Source: Ceratopteris richardii
Taxonomy: Eukaryota; Streptophyta; Polypodiopsida; Polypodiales; Pteridaceae
Reading direction: 5' to 3'
DNA: 64,000 nucleotides
Assembly (NCBI GenBank): GCA_020310875.1
Contig: CM035422.1
Coordinates: 60,296,324-60,360,323, forward strand
The notes under the pieces were generated by a model. The model had not been told where the DNA came from. It was given only the letters and a program-made list of their open reading frames with translations, and made no database searches. The translations under genes and the position numbers were made by a program. Each line of letters starts with the position of its first letter. Positions within the stretch are counted from its first letter, which is position 1. Below, in pieces: positions 11,126 to 21,454 of this stretch.

Positions 11126-12307
11126 ATGGCTGATTATAATGCACAAATAGAAAAGTTAGAGAAAGGCAATTATCAACCATGGAAATTTAGAGTTAGCAAC
11201 TACCTCATGGGCAAAGGATTGTGTGGATTAGTGAGCGGCATAGAGCCAATGCCTCATGTACATGATCCACCACTTCAAGGGCAGGTCAAGGAACTTAATG
11301 AATGGATAGAAAGGGATAGGAGAGTTATATTAATTCTATCCCAACATATAAGAAATAGCATGATAGGGCATATACAAGACTTGGACACATCCAAGAAGGT
11401 TTGGGAGACCTTGGAGAGATTGTACTCTTCATCAACCAAGGCAAGGAAGATTCAACTCAAGAATAAGCTAAATAATCTTAGGAAAGCACCAAGTACTAAC
11501 ATAAATGAGTACATTTTAAAGGTTAAGGAACTTGCAAATGCCTTAGGCTCAATTGGGAGCACAATCAAAGATGACGATCTTGTCGTGCACACTCTCAATT
11601 GCTTGAGAGAGGATGAAAGATGGAAAACATACACCACATCAGTTTACGTGAGGGATTCCCTACTAGAATTTGATCAATTAGTCCTATTGATGGTGACCGA
11701 GTAGATGAACCAAGGAGTTTCACAATCAAAGGGCAGCCAAGCCCAAGTTTTCTATGCAGGTAGAGGCAAAGTCAAAAGAGGTGGAAAAAAATCCCAAGGC
11801 AGAGGGAGAGGAAGATCAAGCTCAAACTCAAGCAACCAAGAAGGCTCCAACCAAAGCTATGGATCAAGAGGAAGAGGAAGGAGTAGAGTAAGAGGAGGAA
11901 GATCACATGGAAGAGAAACATCCAATGGAGAATGCTACAATTGTGGAAAACTAGGCCATTATGCAAGAGATTTTTGGTCCAAAGGAGGAGGCAATCAAGG
12001 ATACAAAAGGAACCGAGGTAATTATGATAGTACTTTAGCAAATTCAGAAATTGAGAACTTGCTTATGATGTATGGTGCAAGTGAAAGAGTAAATTCAGAT
12101 TTTACATGGTACATTGATAGTGGTTGTAGCAACCATATGCATCACAATAAAGATATTTTCTTTAATTTACACTCACCCATCACTCAAGGACATGTAGAGA
12201 CAGGGGGTGGCAGTGAGCACAAGATTACACATGTGGGAGATGTTGCATTGAATGGATCTCAAAGCTCCAAGGTGTTGAAGGATGTGTTGTATGTGCCAAC
12301 CAGTTAA
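11126..12307 (+). pseudogene. Copia-3 gag and protease
   Basis: The gag ORF opens with ATG at 11126 and shows the copia capsid pattern (NYQPWKFRVSNYLMGKGL, SKKVWETLERLY, KARKIQLKNKLNNL). A TAG at 11702-11704 interrupts the frame, which then continues in phase through an Arg/Gly/Ser-rich stretch to a zinc knuckle at about 11933-11974, CYNCGKLGHYARDF. The last Cys of C-x2-C-x4-H-x4-C is Phe, so zinc binding is doubtful. Retropepsin follows with an intact DSG (WYIDSGCSNHM, about 12107). The frame ends at 12307 right after VLKDVLYVPTS, where canonical copia would enter GAG-pre-integrase and integrase. Here it jumps to the RT linker. Confidence 0.92.
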
Positions 12308-13900
12308 ATACCCTGTTCAAAGGTTAACTTATGATTCATTCATTGCAAGACACTATGCCTACATGAGTCAAGTTATAGCTTGTGAAGAACCTAACTTTTT
12401 TGAAGAAGCAAATAAGCATAGGGAATGGATTGAAGCCATGGAGGAGGAAGTCAAGGCACTTGAAGAAAATGATATTTGGTCATTGGTGCCAAGAACAAAG
12501 GACATGAAAGTCATTGGCAACAAATGGGTGTACAAGGTAAAGAGGCATGTAGATGGGAGCATCTCTAGGTATAAAGCAAGGTTGGTTACCAAAGGTTTTG
12601 CTCAAACCTATGGCATTGACTTTGAGGACACATTCATTAGAGTAGCTACGATGTCCACCATAAGAAGTTTGATTGCAATTTCAGCCTCAAAAGGGTGGAA
12701 GATGTACAAGTTGGATGTGAAGAATGCTTTCCTAAATGGAGAGCTTGAAGAAATAGTCTTCATAGAGCAGCCCAAAGGCTCTGAAGATGAGAGGTTTCTA
12801 CATCATGTATGTAGGCTAAAGAAGGCTCTATATGGACTTAAGCAAGCCCCAAGAGATTGGAACCAAAGACTTGTGGACTACTTGGTAACATGTGGATACA
12901 ATCAGAGTCATGCAAACCCATCACTCTTTGTGAAGAAGGAAGGTAGCAAAATTATTTTCATTTGTATATATGTTGATGATTTGATCATTACAAGGGATGA
13001 TGAAGCCAACATCAAGGACATAAAGAGGAAGCTTGGATGTGAGTTTAAAATCTCAGATTTAGGGATTTTAAGGTACTTGGGTTTGAAGTACTATATGAAG
13101 AGGAAGGTATATACTTGATGCAAAGGAAATACATTTTAGATCTCTTGAAGAAGTTTGGCTTGTCTAATTGCAAGCCCATTTCAAATTCATTAGAAGTAAA
13201 TGTTAAACTAAGTGCTCATGAAGGTGAAGAAGTGAAGGATGTACCATGTATAGGTCAATAATTGGCTCTCTCTTGTATGCTACTATGGCAAGACCAGATA
13301 TTGCACATGTAGTTGGAGTGTTATCTCAATTTTTGCAAGCACCAAGAGTACCTCATCTTGTTGCAACCAAAAGGGTACTTAGGTACCTCAAAGGACTAGT
13401 GAATGAAGGTCTATACTATCCATTTGATGATGGATTAAATGTACAAGCTAATTGTGATGCTGATTGGGCAGGTTCCAAAGATGACAGGAGGAGCACTAGT
13501 GGATATGTTATCATGCTAGGGAAGAAGACCATCTCATGGATGCCAAAGAAACAACCAGCAGTGGCTCTCTCATCGATTGAGGCTTAACACAAGTCACATG
13601 TGATCTTATGTGGCTCAAGAAGTTGTTTGTTGATCTTGATTTGTAGGTTAAGCAAGTACCTATTTTTTATGACAACATAAGTAGCATATGTTTGCCTCAA
13701 AATCCGGTGTTCCATGCAAGGTGGAAGCATATAGAAGTGCATTACCACTTTATTAGAGAGAAGATAATGTCAAAGGATGTAAAGGTGGAGCATTTCAATA
13801 CAAAGGACTAATATGAAAATATGTCTACCAAAGCATTGGATGGAGTAAAGCTACAAACACTTCAAGGCATGCATTGGAATGAAGGAGCTAGGCATTGAGA
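12303..13900 (+). pseudogene. Copia-3 reverse transcriptase and RNase H
   Basis: It begins at [21 protein letters not shown], the conserved linker ahead of RT, in a frame shifted from the protease. Then come [38 protein letters not shown] and an intact YVDDL (about 12967). A stop at 13116 and another before 13246 break the frame. RNase H shows ADWAGSKDDRRSTSGYV and PVFHARWKHIEVHYHFIREK, with the conserved STKALDG ending at about 13840, and more shifts after 13587. No integrase sequence lies between protease and this segment, so the element could not have inserted by itself after the deletion. Confidence 0.92.
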
Positions 13901-13912
13901 CTTGAGGGGGAG
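13899..13912 (+). promoter_or_regulatory. Copia-3 polypurine tract
   Basis: GACTTGAGGGGGAG directly precedes the 3' LTR start TGTTGAAAATC at 13913. Confidence 0.9.
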
Positions 13913-14712
13913 TGTTGAAAATCAAGTCTCAATCATGCAAAAAGGCTCAACCTCAAGTTTTGTAAGTGGAACAATAAAAAGGAGAACCCAAAGTCATGGA
14001 ATAAAGTGAGAAGCTCCACCAAACTCAATCAAATTCAAATCTCATCAAATCAGCCACCAAAAAGTGCACCTAAACTGATTGGTGGGTGGTTAGCTAGATT
14101 GTAAGAAACATAAACTCTATATAAGCATCATCCCACCTTTGTTTCTTGAGTTGTATGCATTCCACAAGTTTCCCACATAGTTTAGTGAAGTCCTAAACTC
14201 TAGCAAGCAGCCCCCTTGCTTACCTTTCGCATTTTCTCGTGATTTTGCTCCTATCTATCTAGAGGTGTAGTTAGGCTTTTCCAAATCTCATTGTACCAGA
14301 TTGCAGAGCATTTTTTGCTCTCTCATTATACCGATTTTCATTGATTTCAAGGTTCATTTGGTGTCTCATATAGTTCCTTGAACTTTGCCAAATTTTCAAG
14401 TTATTTGGCTGAGCGAGTTGTGAGAAATTGCCAATTTTGTGAAGGTATATCTCTGCACATAGGCAGAGAGTTGCAAACAGGTAGCCTATTTTGCAAAGGG
14501 TGGTTCTCCCAGCTGGAATATCCATTTGGATGATTTAAAGCGTGTTGGGTAGCTCTTATAATCTACTATAAGTCTACAAAATTTCATTTTAAGTTTGTGT
14601 ACTACTGTAGAGAAAAGTTTACAACAATGAGCATATATCACTACTTATGGACCTGGCAGAGGGCAGCCATCTTCCATTTTTGCCTTGGGGTGTTAGAATC
14701 ATCCCCCCCTCA
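13913..14712 (+). repeat. Copia-3 3' LTR
   Basis: It matches the 5' LTR along its full length, with a TATA box CTATATAAG at about 14117-14125. It ends CCCCCCCTCA, followed by TATAT. Confidence 0.93.
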
Positions 14713-15589
14713 TATATGCTGAAGGGGATCAAAACCTTTACACCTATAATCCTACAACAAAGCATATTCATAAAATGAGACAAATTGTGGCAATATTTAT
14801 AAACAACAACTAAAAATACAAAACCAAGCTATAAGTTTAACTCATCATAGATTCTCCCATGAAATGATCGCATCATGACCCTCTAAGTGCTGCAACAGTG
14901 CAGCCAATCCTTGAAGATTTTAATAATCTTCTTTAGTTTGCGTCGGAGGACGAGCCACTCCCAAAACTATAATAAATATGCAAAATGTTAGATGAACATA
15001 CATGATGTGCTTAACACAAGCAAATTCAATAATTAAAATGGTACATACAAATTGGTAGCGCATACTATCGTATCTGTGGCTAATCAAATGCGACGTTCCA
15101 ACCGTATCTAAATGTGTGGCCACCGCATCTCGCTACTAATGATATCACTCAGGAGTATAGGAGGTGAGCTTCTTAACGTGGTACTTACCATTGTGCCAGA
15201 GAAACACCAAATTTGTGACCATTGCCGGAGTTCGAGTCTAGGACGAATGTGTGATGGTAAGAGTATAGCAAGAAGTGGCATTGGAAGGTAAAAAGTTCAG
15301 TTTTTGTTGTTGTTTTTAAGTAGTTTTTTGTGTTTTTCATCTTCTCTACACCCCTTCTTCACCACTGCATCATCTTCTTCCACCCCAAAAAAATCAGAAA
15401 ATTCACCATATCCACCCATTCTCCTCGTTTCCCCTCATTTGTGCATGCGAGAGAGAGAGAGAGAGCTTTTGTGCTTGTATGTGCTTATGCATTTTTGAGT
15501 TTTCTTGCAGGTATAGTGCTCTAGAGCAGTAGGAAAGCTTCCAAAAGGTAAGAAATCTACTTTTTGTCAAGATCTACCATTGGACTTGG
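14713..15589. other. No assignable gene; GA microsatellite
   Basis: This would be CACTA interior resuming after Copia-3. The minus-strand ORF at 14920-15123 (67 codons, hydrophobic C-terminal half) and ORFs at 15304-15524 are not recognisable. A (GA)n run spans 15449-15465. I found no transposase motif. Confidence 0.4.
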
Positions 15590-16302
15590 ACCATCGCGAT
15601 GGTCTGACAAAGTCAGCACTTTTGGTAAGTGACCACACCACGGGGTAGGTGACCCTTGCACACATAGGAATCCACAATTGCATTCTTAAAATCATCATTT
15701 TGGTGAACCATCGCGATGTGCTCATGCCATCGGGATTGCGTCACACCATCACAATTGTCTCATGCCATCGTGACGGCTCTACCGGACCATCATGACGATC
15801 TCACACCATCGGGATGGTTCACTTGAACCATGGCGATGGTCATTGACCATCATGATGATCCCATCGACCCCATGCCTTCGTGATTATCCCATCGACCCCA
15901 TGCCATCGTGATGATCCCATGGACCCCATGCCATCGTGATGATCCCGTGCCACGTGTCAAGATAGACCATAGCGACGATACCAAGTACGCCATCGTGACC
16001 CTTCAAAATCGAACCATAGCGATTGGCTCAAGCCATCACGCCTCGTGACCATTGTGATGGGCTCACACCATCGTGACGGTTGCATTGACCATTGACCATC
16101 ACGATGGGCTCATGCCATCGTGATTGCTTGCAAGTTAGACCATCGTGACACTTCACTTTAGACCATTGTGATGCTTCACTTTAGACCATCGTGACGCCTC
16201 GTGCCATCGGACCATCGCGATTGTACCACGCCATCGTGACGGTTCACCTGAGCCATCGCGACGGTCCCAGATCATCACGATTGTCTGAGACCATCGCGAT
16301 TG
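15590..16302. repeat. Array of CATCGCGATG-like palindromes
   Basis: A ~0.7-kb stretch holds several dozen copies of a short self-complementary motif. The first, 15590-15603, is a perfect 14-bp palindrome ACCATCGCGATGGT. Variants CCATCGTGATG, CCATCACGATG and CCATCATGATG differ mainly by TG/CA at the central CpGs. Spacing is irregular (about 12-25 bp), with spacers such as CTCATGC or CCCATG. It is unusually CpG-rich for this window and ends just before Gypsy-1. Confidence 0.85.
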
Positions 16303-16440
16303 CCCACCCAAAACGCCAAATTTAGGGTTTACTTTTTTGGGCTAATTTGAGGCTATTTTGAGAAAATTTTGGGTGATTAGGCTCATTGGAGACCCCTTAG
16401 CTCATAATTGAAGAAAAACCTATTTATCAGTTTTTACCCC

Positions 16441-17257
16441 GAAGAGTTAATTGCCCTATTGCGAGAATATAGAGATGTATTCGCTTGGATTTACAATGAC
16501 TTGAAAGGAGTAGACCCAAATATATGCTCCCATAGAATCCCCATGACTCCAGATGCCAAACCTACGAAACAGAAACCATACACGTACAATGATAACTACG
16601 CTGCTAAGATTAAGGAAGAAATAGATCGTTTGATAGAAACAAGATTCATTTACGAAATTGAGCATACTGAATGGGTGTCCCACATTGTGGTGGTGCCCAA
16701 GAAGAATGGAAAATTGCGTCTGTGTATTAACCTTAAAATGTTAATGCCGCCACGATTAGAGACAATTATCCTCTTCCTATCATGGAATATTTATTGGAAA
16801 GAGTTGAAGGCAAGGAAGTTTACAGCTTTCTTGATGGTTTTTCAGGCTATAATCAAGTAGCCATTGCTCTAGAAGATCAACATAAGATGGCTTTTGCCAC
16901 AGAATGGGGCATATTTGCATTTCGTGTGATGCCATTTGGGCTAACAAATGCACCCGCCACTTTCCAACAACTTATGTGTCATGTTTTTAAGGAATTCTTA
17001 TGCAAGAATTTGGAAGTTTATGTCGATGACATATGTGCTCATTCAAATATGAGTCAGACTCATATCTGAGAACTAAGGCAAGCATTTGACAAATGTAGAG
17101 AATATCAAGTTTGTCTGAACCCAGAAAAGTGCGCTTTCATGGTCAGACAAGGCAAAATTCTAGGACACATTGTGTCACAGAATGGAATCTCTACGAATGA
17201 AGAAAAAGTGAGAGTAATTGCCGACCTACCTACACCAAATAATGTAAAAGAGGTACA
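16441..17257 (+). pseudogene. Gypsy-1 RT, copy 1
   Basis: The start lacks the acidic linker and joins foreign sequence at 16441. RT motifs in order: REYRDVFAWIYNDLKGVDP, WVSHIVVVPKKNGKLRLCI, a frameshift near 16735, FLDGFSGYNQVAIALED, GIFAFRVMPFGLTNAPATFQ, and the catalytic box YVDDI (about 17017-17031) intact. A TGA interrupts after QTHI at 17067. It ends at 17257, where the sequence returns to the linker, giving a direct repeat with copy 2 (period 1281 bp). Confidence 0.9.
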
Positions 17258-17721
17258 TGATTGAACCCGTTGAGGAAGACTTTATCCTAGAAGAATGCAT
17301 GGAAATGATCCAAGAACAAGAGGAGAGTAGTGATGACGAGGATCTAGAATGCATCATCATGGAACCCTTCTATTCCACACAAGAGGAATATCTTTATTTT
17401 GTAAAAGCCAAAACCCTTGAAGCAGAAAAGGGAAGTGAAATGGAACAGCTTGAGCCATCCATAAGAGATACAGAAAGCAAACAAAAGAAGAGAAAGAGAT
17501 TACCTAAGACAGAAGAAGAAGAACCACTCATGGAAGTACTAGAGAACTTCAAGAAGTATGAAATAGAAGATAGAAAAATCATGGTACGAATGCCTAAAAG
17601 AAAAGCTGATGTTGGAGAAGTATACGATAACCGAGAGTAAACCAAAAAAATCATAGTCACCATAGAAGGAGAAGAAGAAAAATGCACATACATAGGGCAT
17701 GATTTGACGAATGAAGAAGAA
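17258..17721 (+). pseudogene. Gypsy-1 acidic linker ahead of RT
   Basis: A 127-codon open frame (17257-17640) rich in Glu, Asp and Lys, with EEDFILEECMEMIQEQEESS and a KKRKRLPK basic patch, then a stop and KKIIVTIEGEEEKCTYIG leading to the RT of copy 2. In Tat/Athila-type pol such a linker separates protease from RT. Its place between two RT copies marks the tandem duplication. No protease is seen before it. Confidence 0.7.
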
Positions 17722-18530
17722 GAAGAGTTAATTGCCCTATTGCGAGAATATAGAGATGTATTCGCTTGGATTTACAAAGACTTGAAAGGAGTAGACCCAA
17801 ATATATGCTCCCATAGAATCCCCATGACTCCAGATGCCAAACCTACGAAACAGAAACCATACACGTACAATGATAACTACGCTGCTAAGATTAAGGAAGA
17901 AATAGATCGTTTGATAGAAACAAGATTCATTTACGAAATTGAGCATACTGAATGGGTGTCCCACATTGTGGTGGTGCCCAAGAAGAATGGAAAATTGCGT
18001 CTGTGTATTAACCTTAAAATGTTAATGCCGCCACGATTAGAGACAATTATCCTCTTCCTATCATGGAATATTTATTGGAAAGAGTTGCAGGCAAGGAAGT
18101 TTACAGCTTTCTTGATGGTTTTTCAGGCTATAATCAAGTAGCCATTGCTCTAGAAGATCAACATAAGATGGCTTTTGCCACAGAATGGGGCATATTTGCA
18201 TTTCATGTGATGCCATTTGGGCTAACAAATGCACCCGCCACTTTCCAACAACTTATGTGTCATGTTTTTAAGGAATTCTTATGCAAGAATTTGGAAGTTT
18301 ATGTCAATGACATATGTGCTCATTCAAATATGAGGCAGACTCATATCTAGGCAATTATTTGACAAATGTAGAGAATATCAAGTTTGTCTGAACCCAGAAA
18401 AGTGCGCTTTCATGGTCAGACAAGGCAAAATTCTAGGACACATTGTGTCACAGAATGGAATCTCTACGGATGAAGAAAAAGTGAGAGTAAATGCCGACCT
18501 ACCTACACCAAATAATGTAAAAGAGGTACA
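17722..18530 (+). pseudogene. Gypsy-1 RT, copy 2 (catalytic Asp changed)
   Basis: It is nearly identical to copy 1: about seven substitutions and one 8-bp deletion over ~810 bp by eye. It carries the same frameshift near 18015, so that lesion predates the duplication. The catalytic box reads YVNDI instead of YVDDI (codon AAT for GAT, a G-to-A change in a CpG), which should abolish polymerase activity. Another CpG-to-CpA change (CGT to CAT) turns FRVMPFG into FHVMPFG. It continues without a break into RNase H. Confidence 0.9.
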
Positions 18531-19280
18531 GGACTTCATGGGTCATTGTGGTTATTACAGACGATTCATACACATGTATGCAATCATAGCCAAACCTTTG
18601 TACTCTTTTTTGAACAAGTTTGAATGGACAGATGAGTGTGAGAATTCATTCAATGAACTTAAACGATGTTTGTGCTCAACAGCTATATTAACAACCCCAG
18701 ATTGGAGCAAGCCATTCCATGTGAATGTGGATGTATCCAACTACGCCATAGGATGTGTGTTGGTAAAACCCATGAATGAAAACAATGTAGACCTACCTAT
18801 AGCTTATGCGAGTACACAATTGAATGCAACAGAAAGAAACTACACCACTACAGAATGAGAACGATTAGGAATGATCGATGCAGTCAAGAAATTCAGACAC
18901 TATTTGTTGACAAACAAGTTCACATTCTTTACGGATCATCAAGCATTATTGTACTTAGTCAATAAGCCTTGTAACACTGGACAATTAATACGTTGGTTTC
19001 TATTACTCATGGAGTACGACTTGAAGTAGTAGTCAAGAAGGGAAAGACACACTTGAGAGCCGACCACCTTTCAAGATTAACTTCAGGAGAAGCTCCTCAA
19101 GGAATAACGGATGAATTACTAGATGCATATTTGTTTAACCTTGAGATAGTACCAGAATGGGTTAAGCCTATTGTCCCGATTCTCACATATGGACCCAAGA
19201 ATCCTAGGATAAGGATCAAAGCAGGAGATATTACCAAGTCTGAGAGATATCAAATCATAACAGGAAGTATATATAAATAG
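18531..19280 (+). pseudogene. Gypsy-1 RT thumb, RNase H and connector
   Basis: DFMGHCGYYRRFIHMYAIIAKPL is the thumb/connection region. RNase H follows: WSKPFHVNVDVSNYAIGCVL, LPIAYASTQLNATERNYTTTE, a TGA at 18856, then FRHYLLTNKFTFFTDHQALLYLVNK. A frameshift near 19010 leads to GKTHLRADHLSRL, the usual RNase H end (ADxLSR). The connector 19090-19280 is open. This degrades RNA in RNA/DNA hybrids during reverse transcription. Confidence 0.88.
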
Positions 19281-20858
19281 GATAATCAAAAGATTCTTGC
19301 TTGTTGTGTAGATGAACTAGAACATGTGAACTGGTTGCAATTAGCACATGTAGGTGCATTAAAGCAACATCATTCAAAATATCATACATTGCAGACTCTG
19401 CATAGACTAGGAGTATATTGGCCTTCTATGGAAGCAGATGTCTACAAATTGTGTAGAGAATGTCGTGATTGTTGTGAAAGACTTCCAATAGAACATTCCA
19501 CATTATATCACATGTCTCTCACACCAGAATGGAGTGAACCATTAGTGATGTACTTGAGGGCGAAAACATTCCCTCAAGGAATGACCTTAGCACGACAGCG
19601 AAGTCTAGAGCAGGAAGCTCAAGACTATTCACTTATTGGCGAAAATCTATACAAACGAGGACGAGATGGATACCCAAGATACTGTGTTCATGAGAACGAT
19701 TATTGGAGTGTACTAAAGACTGCACACCAAGGTGTTGTAGGAGGTCATTTTGGCCCCGATAGGATGATGAAATCCATCCTCTTTGCAGGATTATGGTGGC
19801 CCACTCTTCACATGGTTGCACATACCTATGTTAAGAGATGTGATATGTGCCAAAGGACTCAGTTTTCTACTCGTAGAGATCAAATGCCATTGAAACCCAT
19901 GATGGGAGGACGTGCATTTTCTAAGTGGGGTATAGACTTTGTAGGACCCATTAACCCCCCCTGCAAAAGGTACTCATGCTGAATACATCATTGTTATGAT
20001 AGATTATCTTACCAAAGGGGTAGAGGCCAAGGCCACAAAAAAGAATGATGCACACACGACTGCAAAATTCTTATTTGAAAATGTCTTTATAAGATATGGA
20101 CTGCCTATAGAGTTAGTGAGTGATTGAGAAACTCACCTTCTAAACCAATTCATTGAATATTTGTTATAGGATTTTATGGTGATTCACAAGAAATCTACAC
20201 CATATCATCCTCAGGCCAATGGTCAAGCAGAAAGCACTAACAAGATCCTTTGTAACATACTGACGAAACTCATGAACAACAAACGTTCAGATTGGGACAA
20301 ACAATTATACCACGCTGTTTGGGCATATCGAGTGGCCTACAAGACCGTACTCAATGCAACTCCCTTTTAGATGCTCTTTGGTCAGAATACGATGCTTCCT
20401 TTGGACTTCTTGATACTGACCCTTAAGGTTGCACAAGAACACTAGTGGACCGGCCATGAATTATCATCAAAGATAATGGACTTGGAACGATTAGGAGAAA
20501 CCAAGCTTAAAGTAGCAGCAGGTATATATGTAGCAAAGAAGCGATAGAAAGCCTATTTCGATGCACATGTGAAAGACAAAGGCTTAAAGGAAAGAGATTT
20601 ACTCCTAGTGTATACGCTGAAACAACATACACAAAAATTAGAAAAGCGAGGTTATGGACCTATGATCATTAATAGACTCTCGACAAGTGGCACAGTACAA
20701 TTAGCCACCCTAGAAGGAGACATAATGCCTAACTACATTAGTGGTTGTAGAGTCAAGCTTTATCAGGAACCTCTTATGGAGGATATGCTTAGACGACTCA
20801 CGTTGGCAAAGAATCGGAAGAAAAGAGAATATGCGCTAAAGCTCAGGCATAAACTATA
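19281..20858 (+). pseudogene. Gypsy-1 integrase with two H2C2-like segments
   Basis: Two zinc-finger-like segments occur in series. The first (about 19345-19475) has HVGALKQHHSKYHT and CRECRDC; the second (about 19723-19855) has HQGVVGGHFGPDRM and CDMC. The second sits where gypsy integrases carry H2C2. The core follows: WGIDFVGPI (first Asp), a frameshift in a C-run near 19957-19963, ELVSD then a stop (second Asp present), and HPQANGQAESTNK (Glu present). A C-terminal segment with KRGYGPMI ends at the stop at 20858. Several stops make it inactive. Confidence 0.85.
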
Positions 20859-20984
20859 GAACGCATTAAGTGCATGAAGCTAAGAAGACAAGGGCTAGGG
20901 AGAGAACATTATAACCATCTGGAAACAACACCCAAATACCCCATGGCCATGTGTCAAGCAAAGTGAACCACTCATCCTAGCATA

Positions 20985-21310
20985 GTGGATAGGAGACCAT
21001 TCATTATAGTCAGGCTAGAGGACGACAACCCTTGCCATGAGCTCAGGGCTTTAATTGATTCACGTGCTCCGACTAGTGTGATTAGATGGTCCCACTATAA
21101 GGACTCACGAATAGAAATGCGGCCAATTGAGGCATACCTCATAGGGCTAGGAGGCATGGAAACCCCTTTGCATGGTTGAGGTGGACCTTCCTATCCTCAT
21201 ACATGCAGTGACCATGACAGTGAAGCTCCTAGTGTGCCATGATGACGACTTGATAGAACCCCTAATCCTTGGCCAAGATTGGCTATACGATCACTTACTG
21301 GACCTACTTA
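20985..21310 (+). pseudogene. Retropepsin-like segment downstream of integrase
   Basis: The reading gives RPFIIVRLEDDNPCHELRAL, then LIDSRAPTSVI, which resembles the aspartic protease motif LIDSGA with Gly to Arg. It continues AYLIGLGGMETPLHG, a frameshift near 21177, then VEVDLPILI and EPLILGQDWLYDH, matching the conserved hydrophobic-hydrophobic-Gly strand near the end of retropepsins. Length (about 105 codons) fits. In Ty3/gypsy pol the protease precedes RT, so its place about 130 bp after the integrase end is unexpected. It may be a separate fragment or a real 3' domain. Confidence 0.65.
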
Positions 21311-21454
21311 CCAAAAAGTTCAGATCTAGAGAAATAGAGAGGTGTCATAGAGAGAGAGAGAGTGAGAAACAGAAAGATGTAGCTCACGGCTGCAAACTTG
21401 AGAGTAGCAGGTCTTGTTTCAAAATGCGATGGATGTCGAATTTTTGCTCTCGGG

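Larger units (their letters stand above)
10072..14712 (+). mobile_element. Copia-3, complete LTR element lacking integrase
   Basis: This is a copia element with both LTRs (801 and 800 bp), a primer-binding site, gag, protease, RT, RNase H and polypurine tract in canonical order. The internal part is only about 3.0 kb because integrase is deleted. Flanks are CATAT (10067-10071) and TATAT (14713-14717), a 5-bp target duplication with one C/T change. LTRs differ at roughly one site in ten by eye, so the insertion is old. It sits inside the CACTA-like element. Confidence 0.92.
16441..20858 (+). mobile_element. Gypsy-1 partial Ty3/gypsy pol with duplicated RT
   Basis: The order is RT copy 1, acidic linker, RT copy 2, RNase H, two zinc-finger-like segments, integrase core and C-terminal tail. 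No gag and no flanking LTRs are visible, so it is a fragment or was captured into the CACTA element. The linker and RT style (LLREYRDVFAWIYKDLKGVD) is that of plant Tat/Athila-type Ty3/gypsy pol. Confidence 0.85.

Noticed and set aside
11772-12041. Minus-strand ORF rich in Leu/Phe opposite Copia-3 gag
   Set aside because: It is the antisense of the Gly/Arg/Ser-rich gag stretch; the hydrophobic composition follows from that, and the plus strand has the zinc knuckle and protease.
15590-16302. Ribosomal spacer or subtelomeric repeat
   Set aside because: No rDNA promoter or telomere-type repeat nearby; it lies inside a transposon-rich block.
20985-21310. Endogenous pararetrovirus fragment
   Set aside because: No movement-protein or coat-protein-like sequence is adjacent, and the flanking pol has a gypsy integrase, which plant pararetroviruses lack.
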